Notes under the pieces: model-generated | Seen by the model: only the letters and a program-made list of their open reading frames with translations | Database searches by the model: none | Told to the model about the DNA's origin: nothing | From: Euptelea pleiosperma | Taxonomy: Eukaryota > Streptophyta > Magnoliopsida > Ranunculales > Eupteleaceae | Assembly (NCBI GenBank): GCA_035048495.1 | Contig: CM068540.1 | Span: forward strand, 13,004,829 to 13,068,828 | Direction of reading: 5' to 3' | Length of the DNA: 64,000 bases | Translations under genes and position numbers: made by a program | Part shown: piece after piece, positions 56,367 through 64,000 of the stretch | Numbering within the stretch: the stretch's first letter is position 1 | Layout of the letters: each line of letters opens with the position of its first letter

Positions 56367-58261
56367 TGATCCACTTGGTTGGGGGTGCCTATCACCCCCG
56401 TTGTGTCTGGCTGAAGACATAAAACTTAGCGCTTTCGGAAAGGCAATTCCGGTATTCCTAGAGTATCATGAGTCACATGTATTATCTTAATCACTGCTAT
56501 AATTTTTTGCCCATGCAGGTATCATCACTCTGGCACTACTCTGGTACGTTCCACTGTTGATATCCGGCATAATCGGTATAACCTTTCCTTCACACTTGCA
56601 TCATGAACTTATCATTTTCACTATTTATCATGGTCATGAGCACCGAGGACGGTGCAATATTTTGGTTGGGGGTGGGTACTTTACCAAAATCTCATGTGAC
56701 TTAAAAAAAAATGCATTTTGGGATGATTTTCGGACTATTTTCAAGGCGTCTTTTGTTGATTTTAGCAGTGTTTTCAAAAATTGTTACAATGATGAATCAA
56801 AACTCTTCGCTAAGTCTATTCATTGAAAAGGATGTCTACACTGAGAAAATCACTTATTAGCTCTTAGTTCGATGTGGAAGAATACTACAGTGGAGTTAAA
56901 CTCTTGGAAAACTCAGATGCAGCAAGAATTTTTCACAAATCAACATCAGAACTACCTATAGTTTGGACGATCTAGAGATCCAAGAAGAACAACTGTGGAG
57001 ACCTAACCTAGTGAGCGTTTGAGCCTCTCTTCCCTTCTGAGGGATATAAATAACTCTGAGTCACAAGATGACTCACCTTTTTTTTCAGTCCCCAACTATT
57101 CTCTTGTAAGATCTCATTAATCCTTGCTTTGTTCATAGAACTTGGAGTGACGTCAAAGACGGATCATTACAAAAAGAACCTTCTCTCTATCCATTCGAGA
57201 CATCACAGATGAAAGTGTAAAACCTAGAAAATGATATAGGCCTTCTTTCTACCCCAATCAGACATTTTTGGCTTACCTAACATTTACATCATTGGAAACC
57301 CTCTTGAGCCGTATGATGAAAACCTTTTTAACCCATCAACCAAATCCAATCCCCAAAATGAACACAACTCAAGCACCTACTTCTGAGAGGGATAAAAGAA
57401 TTTTTAGTATGATCGCAACATGAAGAGAAAGCAAGAAAAGAAAAGAAAGATAAGTGGATCAAGCAAAAAGGAAATATGAAAAGAAAAGAAAGAAGGAAAT
57501 AAAAGAGAAATAGAAAAAGAAAGTTAGTAGAACAAAAGTTAAGAAGATAAACAAGTAAAAAAGGGAGAAGAATGAGAAATCAAGAAATTGGTATCACCAC
57601 CCTCGGGAAACGCTGCAAAGAAAAGTAAGATGCCCTCTCAGAACTTTCGAATCCCTGAAGGCCCTCATCTTTTAACCTTTTCCTAAGCCTCTATACAACC
57701 TAGGGCAAGCCCTATTTGATTCTAGGTTAGCATCATCACAAAATGTGGAGAATGGAGAAGAGAGAGACTATAGAGTTTGATCCGACACTCTTGAGTAATA
57801 TGACATTCCAATCATGAGATCTTTTGAATCTTCTGTGTCTTCATTTTTAAATATAAGTATGTGAGATATTGCAAGTTTCAAACATCTATCTCCTCACATA
57901 TAACTTGAGAGAAGAGAATAAAACCATTTTTGTGTGATTTACTTCTGAGTGGAATACAAGTGAGAATTGAGGTCGAGGCATATAATCTTGTAGGTGATCA
58001 GAGAATCTAACTGCCAGATAGGGATGATGTTGAGCACAGACACACGCTGAGTCTGAGTAATCTTTGGTTCAAATGTCCACTAGTAGATGTGCTACATTTT
58101 ACTGACTAAGTTCTAATTCCTGAATGATCACTTTCACCCTTGAAATGAACTGACAAAATAGAGTTTTTCTCAGAACAAGTTTTTAGCATGTACTAGGCCC
58201 TTCTGAGCTCATGTATTTCGCACTAATTGCCAAGGATTGGCAATATGCTGGTTGGGAGTTG
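56367..58261 (+). other. 3-prime UTR and polypurine tract of the plus-strand element
   Basis: 1.9 kb with no env-like ORF. The block at 56399-56470 (GCGCTTTCGGAAAGGC core) is shared with element I. It ends with GTTGGGAGTTG against the LTR, the polypurine tract. The region matching the 116-codon frame of element I has stops here. Confidence 0.75.
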
Positions 58262-61201
58262 TGATATTCGCTCAAAAGTGCTTATTTTAAGCAATTATCC
58301 TTCTAGCATTGTCACACTCTTCTACGTAAAACTGCATTTTTTTATCAACATTTCTATGTCAGGGTTTTTCTCATTTAGTAGAACACACTTTTCTGGTTAA
58401 AATGGTATATTCGCATGTATTCATACGTAGTTATTTGATCCACATGCAAAGTCATTCTCATTACGCGATTTTTCTATCGCGAGAGCACTAATTAGGCAAC
58501 TTTGATGGCATGCGGGCCCACAATCAACTTCAAGAATCTATGATCAAAGCTCAAGAGCCAACAAGCTGGGATGAGAAGATATAGGCCAAAAATGGGAAGA
58601 ACCGAAGAGTCGACAGAATCAAGGGACGACCAAGAGAGAAGGAGAGACAAGCCCTCAAAGAAGAGACTAAGGAGATTAAAGTTTATAAACTAACACAAGG
58701 CAAGTGCTTGCTCAGTTGGTAAAGCATGCAGAAGACCAAGTCAAAGACAATGGTTCAAGACCCTCTGCTAGCATTTTCTCTTTAATTTTGTAATATTTTC
58801 TCTCTCCTCTCTCTAGATCTTCATCCTCTCTCTACTTTTCGATCTCAACCATCCGATACTCCCTCCCTTCACAATCACTGTCCTACGACCTATCCTGTCT
58901 GATCTTCACCATACAACCCACTTGATCATCACCATCTAATTCGACCATCCAATTACCCATCACTCATAGGCTCATTATTCCATGTTCAACCATGTGGGCC
59001 AAAAATATGGGCCCATCACCAACGACCCGTGGCCTAGCCATTTTAGTGGGACCCAGGAGAATGTTACGCCATTTAGCAACAAAGGAAAATGGTTTTAGCA
59101 CTAAAAACATTTTTGGCTAGACATTTTTGCGAGGAAATATATTCTAGGCTTATTTTGAAAAAAGGAATGGTGATGGAAAAGTGTTTTGAGAGTGGTTTTC
59201 CAAAAATTAATAGGTGGTGTTTACCCAAGAAAGCAAGAACATTTTTTAGAGGGAAACTTTTGTCTTCAAAATAAAATTCCTTTTTTTAAGAAAACGGTGT
59301 GAAGAATGTTGCTAAAATAGGATACAATGGACGACTAGGATGGAGGATGTTTAAGGACATTTTCACCCTTATATGGTAGGCTCCACCACATTTTCAAATA
59401 AAATTAGAAACCGTGGGTTTCTAATATAGGAACCCATGGTTCCTATAAAAAGGAGGGGATATTTCATTGCTGACCCCCCCCCCACGTTTTTACCCTAATC
59501 TCATTCTCTCCATTTCCATTCTCTCTCTTCCACAACTCCCTTTCTCTAGTTTTCTCAGCCGTCCTCCCTCTCATTCTCCTCCAAGGCAAAAACAAAAAAA
59601 ATAAAAAAATAAAAAAACAAAAAAAAAAGAGAAAGAAGTAGAAGGAGAAGAGGAGGTCGCTGGGTTGTCTCCACCGACCTGCAACCCCCATCACGTCCGA
59701 AGCAACCACCATCCATTAAACCTGCAACTCAAAGTTGCAGGTTTGCATAGCAAACCGGACCAGCTGATCCACCTCCTACAGCCACCTGCAGCACCTCCAT
59801 TGGTGAGTGCAACCTCCACCACGTTCTCTCCACCCAGCCATCTTCCATTACCGTCCTCTCCAATCCACTTCCCACTTCTGGAATAGTGGCCTTCTTCTCC
59901 TCAAGAGGAGCAAACAAAAAAAAAAAAAAGGGAAGAAAGGAAGAAAGGAGAAAGAAAGAAGAAAGAGGAAGGGGTGCAAACCTACTTCATCCCCGTCAAT
60001 CCATCCCAGCAGCCATGCACCAGCAGCTGCTGCTCCTCCTCAAGTAGATCATCTTCTCCACGACTTCCACCACCACATCGTCAACACCAGTGCCTCCCAT
60101 CGCTGCACTGCACGACCGCCCTTCCTCCTTGCTGCTATCCATCTCCTCTTCCTTCACTAGTCGTCCACCACACCAACAATCACCAACACTGCTGGACCCC
60201 CTCGCTTGGATGGCCTGCAACTCCATTCACGTCATCACCTTGTGCCATTACCTTCTCCGGATCTGCTAGCTGCTCCTCCATCAACGAGCCTGCTTCTCAT
60301 GACCTCTGCAACTAACGGTCTGATCTTGCTCTCCACTTGCAAGTTCCCACTATCGTCTTCACCAAAATAGGCCTGCAAGTGTGCCCCTCTCATCCACGAT
60401 CTACTGGTAGCCATTAGCTCATGAAGCCAAACTGGTTTGTCCTCTCCAGGTTCGTCATCCACCGTTTCTAGTGTTGCAACCTGCAACACTAGCCACCCTC
60501 TATGTTCCTGCCCTTCACTAGCATCCAACAGCCTACAAGCACCACTACATGGTGCACTTCCTCATCCCGCAAGTGCACCACATACAACCATCTCACCTTG
60601 CCAAACTCCAAGCTACTTGACCAGAACTCCATCCAATCTCATCCCTAGGATAATCATGGCTGATTTTTTTATCCTTCTCGGGGTAAGTCACTCAAGGTAA
60701 ACCCCTCTCTACTTTTCTCTCTCTATCTCTCCATATTTTCTCTCTCTAACCTCATCTATCTCTATCTTTTATGCTTTTTAAGTTAGTTTTTAATTTTTTT
60801 TCTTTTGTCTGTCAATGTAAGCAGTTTATGTGGATTCAATAAAATTAGTCTTCTTTTGAGCTCTTGTTCTTAATTTTTTTTTTTACTATGAATAGTGGTT
60901 TTCAATTCATTGTTTGATAACTTCTTTAATTAAAAGTTGATCTCCAAAATAAATAAAAAAATCATGTTTTTAATCCCAACCTCATCACTATTCTCCCACC
61001 ATCATTTCCATCAATTTCTATGAGCAAAATCTGTCATTTCATGTTCTAATTTGCGCAAACTAACTCCGAGTGCGGATCGACATCCGACACGAATCCCTAT
61101 GCTAGAATCTTTGAATTTTGCGGGATAAAAATTGGATAATTTACAAATCTTGTTGATTCTAGGGTTTTCGTAACCAACGACGTGGAAAAACCTTACTTTC
61201 A
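58262..61201 (+). repeat. 3-prime LTR of the plus-strand Athila element (right arm of fusion)
   Basis: 2940 bp, TGATATTCGC to CTTACTTTCA. It holds the clearest tRNA-like module (58701-58773), TATA box CTATAAAAAGG (59443-59452), a 1.2-kb variable cassette, donor GG|GTAAGT at 60682/60683, a CT-rich tract and the conserved end. The flank is 'aaccg', inside a Tat element. It is 1.05 kb longer than the left-arm LTR. Confidence 0.88.
58701..58773 (+). other. tRNA-like module inside the LTR
   Basis: A-box-like TTGCTCAGTTGG at 58708-58719 and B-box-like GGTTCAAGACC at 58752-58762, with a 44-nt start-to-start distance as in a tRNA gene. The D-arm nearly pairs. The acceptor and anticodon stems do not pair, so it is not a functional tRNA gene. 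The T-arm hairpin AGGGTTCAAGACCCT is perfect in element I. Confidence 0.6.
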
Positions 61202-61570
61202 AACCGGCCTTCATCCCGTGGAGCCATCATCTCCCTAGGATTGCGTTGTATGGTGATGGTGTGTCGACGACCAGGAAATCCACCATTCGCACGGCCGGTC
61301 CTGCCCTTACTGGCAGCGTCATTTTCTCCAAGGCATACACCTTTTGTCCACTGAAACCGATCAACGGCGCTACTGTCGATTCCAACGTGACCTCCGAGAA
61401 GTTCATCCTTCTGTAGGTGTCGGCAAACAGGATCTCGGCCAAACTCCTCGGATCGATGAGAATTCGCTTGACATCGAAGTTTTCGATGGAAAGCGTTAAT
61501 AGCAGTGCGTCTGAATGAGGCAGGTCCACCCCATCCAGGTCCATGTTCGAGAAGGTGATCGCGCCCTCCG
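61202..61570 (-). pseudogene. Tat-lineage gypsy protease fragment
   Basis: Minus-strand frame 61544-61227 (ILFADTYRRM, DFLVVDTPSPYNAILGR) is the retropepsin of Tat/Ogre-type elements. The active-site triad is changed to Asp-Pro-Arg (LIDPRS), so it is inactive. A TGA follows ILGR, and the frame goes on (WLHGMKAG) until the Athila LTR cuts it at 61201. Confidence 0.8.
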
Positions 61571-62011
61571 GGGCGCCCTCGGTGACCCAGGAGAACCTTG
61601 CCCCTTGTGTTACGTTTAGGACCTCCCAGAGGTGTTCAACCTGCCGAGAACTGATACGATCCTACCTCTCCAGTTCTCAGTTTGTCATCCTGCTTGGGCC
61701 GTCGTGGATCACATCGATGATCATGGCCGGCATCACCGCTTTGTTGGCTCCCTCTATGGGACCGTTATTTGCTCATTTTGCGACATCTTCTACTTGTCGG
61801 ATGTATTAGCCCAGGATGCCCTTCTACTGAGGGCGTAACACTTGTTCGTCCCATGCCCATGGTCCATGTGGAAGGTGCAGTATTTGTTCCTGTCCCGCGT
61901 TGTTGCTGTCTCGGGGTTCATGGGCCGAGGTCACTGTACCAAGTCCTTGATCAGTTCCAAGGCCTCTTCCAGGGGGATGGTCAGAGGTGTGTAGATGCGA
62001 TCGTCCCATGC

Positions 62012-62830
62012 CTACGGTTTCTTGCCAGCCCGGCCTTCAAACTTCCTCTTCTTCTCTTTCTCCTCCTTCGGAGGGGGCTTCTCAACTCCCAAGATCATGT
62101 CGGCCTTCTTGGTGTGGTGTAGTGTGTCGTCTTCAAGCCTGGCGTCGAGGTCCGACGAGTGATTCTTTGTGAGTGACCGGTAGAGTCTGGATTCTATTGG
62201 CAAGGCTTTCTTATATGCCGTGACGGCATGTTTATCGTCACAGTCCTCCACTGTGATCATGACGTTGCAGAACCGCTTGGTGAAGTCCCGCACAGTTTCT
62301 TTCTGATCTTTCCTTACGTCGAACAGAACGTCGACGTCTTTCCAGTGGAACCTGTTGCAAGAATACTGGAGATAAACAGTGAGCTTAAACCCAAAAAATC
62401 ATGCACCGACCTGGGGGGCAATCGATAGAACCAGATGAGAGCCTCCTCGCTCAGCATGGATGGGAACATCCGACACATCAAACGGTCGTCGAATTCCCAC
62501 ATTGTCATTGCCTTCCGGAATGGAAGGACGTGATTCACAGGGTCCGACACCCCTGTGAAAGTTGGGAATTTCAGATAGGAGAAAGACGAGGGTGCCCGGT
62601 AATGTTGGACGTCCTTGACGAATGGAGAATCCTTTGGCGCTCGTGTTGCGATTGCCGTCATCCGGTCCGCGAGCATCTCCTTCTTGCCGAGGAGACCCGC
62701 CACGAGTCCTGCCAATTGCTCATGGGTTACTAGATGTGACGCCGTTTGCTCTATAGGCAGTGTTGTTACCTTCTTGAGTGCCCCGTTGGCCGGCTCCTCA
62801 TCCTGTTAGACCTTATTAATCCGCTCCTAC
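62012..62830 (-). pseudogene. Tat-lineage gypsy gag fragment
   Basis: Two minus-strand frames, 62715-62314 and 62293-62012, form one gag joined across a frameshift near 62340. The first has the capsid region (LKFPTFTGVSDP, MCRMFPSML, ALIWFYRLPPRSVHDF). The second continues FTKRFCNVMI and ALPIESRLYRSL, then turns Lys/Glu-rich. N-terminal gag sequence extends to about 62830. Between 61570 and 62012 only decayed gag-to-protease spacer is seen. Confidence 0.82.
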
Positions 62831-63057
62831 GACGGTTCTCTCCTCAGTAGCTTCTGTCCTGAGGCTGCTTTCGAGTCCGTCAGTGAGTTTTCCGTTCTTG
62901 CTGTCCCGTGGGAGTTTCTGCATGCTCGGTTGGATTCTCCCGACGTGGTCCCCTTGTTGCTATAGCTGCGCCCTTGTGACCTTTCTAGTCCTGTTGTCTG
63001 AACGCCATATTAATGGACACCCGGTCGTTATCACCAGCTGCTTCTCAAGGCGCCTCC

Positions 63058-64000
63058 TGATATTCGCCCAAAAGTGCTTATTTTAAGCAATTATCCTTTT
63101 AGCGTTATTGCACTCTCCTACGTAAAATGCCCTATTTATCTACTTTTCTACGTAAAAGTCTCTTTTGTTGTGTGTAGAACACACTTTCTGGACGAAATAG
63201 TATATTTGTATGCATTAAACATATTTTCGGAAGTCTAGATATAAAGTCGTTCTGATTAAGTCTCATTACGCATATTTTTTATCGCAAGAAACCCTGATTG
63301 GATGATTCTCGAGACTTGCGGGCCAAAATCGATCATGAAAGCCCATTATCAAAGCTTAAAGAGCCTACGGGCTATGACTAGAAGATATGGGTCAAATACG
63401 GGCTGAATAAGATGACCAAAGAGCCGGCCCAAAGAACGAAGAGAGTAGGAGAGCCAATGACCAAGAGACGAACCAAAGCGTTTAAAGCCACATGAATCAA
63501 TAAGGAATGACGGTCTACTCTACTAGAGAAGCGTGAGGATGGTCACAGTGAAGACTAGGGTTCTAGACCCTCTGTCAATACTTTTATCTCCATTTTCTGA
63601 TATTTTCTCTCTCCTCCCCTAATTTTCTCTCTCATCTCTCTTATTCTCTCTCTCTTCATCTCTCGGTCCTCGGATCTACTGACCTAACCCACTTGAAAGG
63701 ATGGCCGAATCGATGACCCATGGACGATCCATTCATCATAGATCTATCTTTTTCGGCCATCTCCATGGTAAATTCGAGGTAAAAATCTTTTTCTCAAATC
63801 TTTTCTCTCTCTCTCTCTACCCTCCTCTTTCTCTCTCTTATTCTCTCTACAATCTCTTTCTCTCTCTATCTCTTATTTTTCTCTTTAGTTTTTAGGAGGT
63901 TCTCTCTCTACCTAGTTTTCTCTATATCTCTTTTTCTCTCTCTAGACATCTCTTTCTCTTTCTAACTTTTTCTCTCTACTTCATTTTGTCTCTAACTCTC
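63058..64000 (+). repeat. 5-prime part of another Athila-family LTR
   Basis: Begins TGATATTCGCCCAAAAGTGC in the same Tat fragment and runs off the right edge. The tRNA-like module is at about 63505-63580, followed quickly by donor-like ATGGTAAAT (63768) and the CT-rich tract, so the variable cassette here is very short. The left flank is 'cctcc'. Confidence 0.85.

Noticed and set aside
58701..58773. A functional tRNA gene
   Set aside because: A and B boxes are present, but the acceptor and anticodon stems do not pair, and all copies lie inside LTRs.
47774..61201. A single full-length element with 47774-49663 and 58262-61201 as its LTR pair
   Set aside because: The two LTRs are in opposite orientations, both are attached to 3-prime polypurine tracts, and the flanks do not match.
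61543..62733. Plus-strand frames across 61.5-62.7 kb
   Set aside because: They are antisense to the Tat gag and protease, which have clear family motifs on the minus strand.

Overview
This window is intergenic, retrotransposon-dominated DNA from a flowering plant. Three things point to a plant: Athila, Tat and Sirevirus retrotransposon lineages; a primer-binding site matching plant tRNA-Asp; and a spliced NSE4 gene. I cannot name the species or order. Apart from NSE4, almost all recognisable sequence is mobile DNA, and repeated nested insertion gives the order of events.

Positions 1-7875 hold a young, minus-strand, non-autonomous Athila-like (Ty3/gypsy) element, called element I here. It has a 5-prime LTR (7875 to 6198), a tRNA-Asp-type PBS, one intact 536-aa chimeric ORF (4504 to 2894) with no protease, RT or integrase, and a 3-prime LTR cut by the window edge. 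Positions 7876-36120 are older sequence full of small DNA transposons. These are a G-box-carrying foldback MITE family with 8-bp target duplications, a MULE-like MITE family with 9-bp duplications, hAT-like elements, mini-Helitrons and a four-level nest at 18.6-23.8 kb. Inside this stretch, 28648-30320 is the one convincing host gene, an NSE4-like kleisin of the SMC5/6 complex. A candidate promoter and first exon lie at 25.06 kb, and a truncated RTE LINE lies between them.

Positions 36.1-47.8 kb hold fragmented copia elements: a protease fragment, Sirevirus LTRs, multiple polypurine tracts and an env-like ORF tail. Two Athila-family solo LTRs have inserted into the Sirevirus, one inside the other, each with a perfect 5-bp target duplication.

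Positions 47.8-61.2 kb form a head-to-head fusion of two Athila elements. The left arm is the 3-prime UTR and LTR of a minus-strand copy. It joins, at a GT microsatellite, a plus-strand copy that begins inside protease. The plus-strand copy carries decayed RT, RNase H and integrase, with a further solo LTR inside integrase. Positions 61.2-63.06 kb are a decayed Tat-lineage gag and protease on the minus strand, followed by the start of another Athila-family LTR.

The most unusual signal is the LTR family itself, seen in about nine copies. The termini are conserved, but complete LTRs range from about 1.7 to 3.4 kb because the centres differ. In most copies the variable centre lies between a TATA-like box and a GTAAG-like splice donor, and a tRNA-like A-box/B-box module lies upstream. 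This suggests a modular, possibly spliced, leader. All coordinates and alignments were made by eye.
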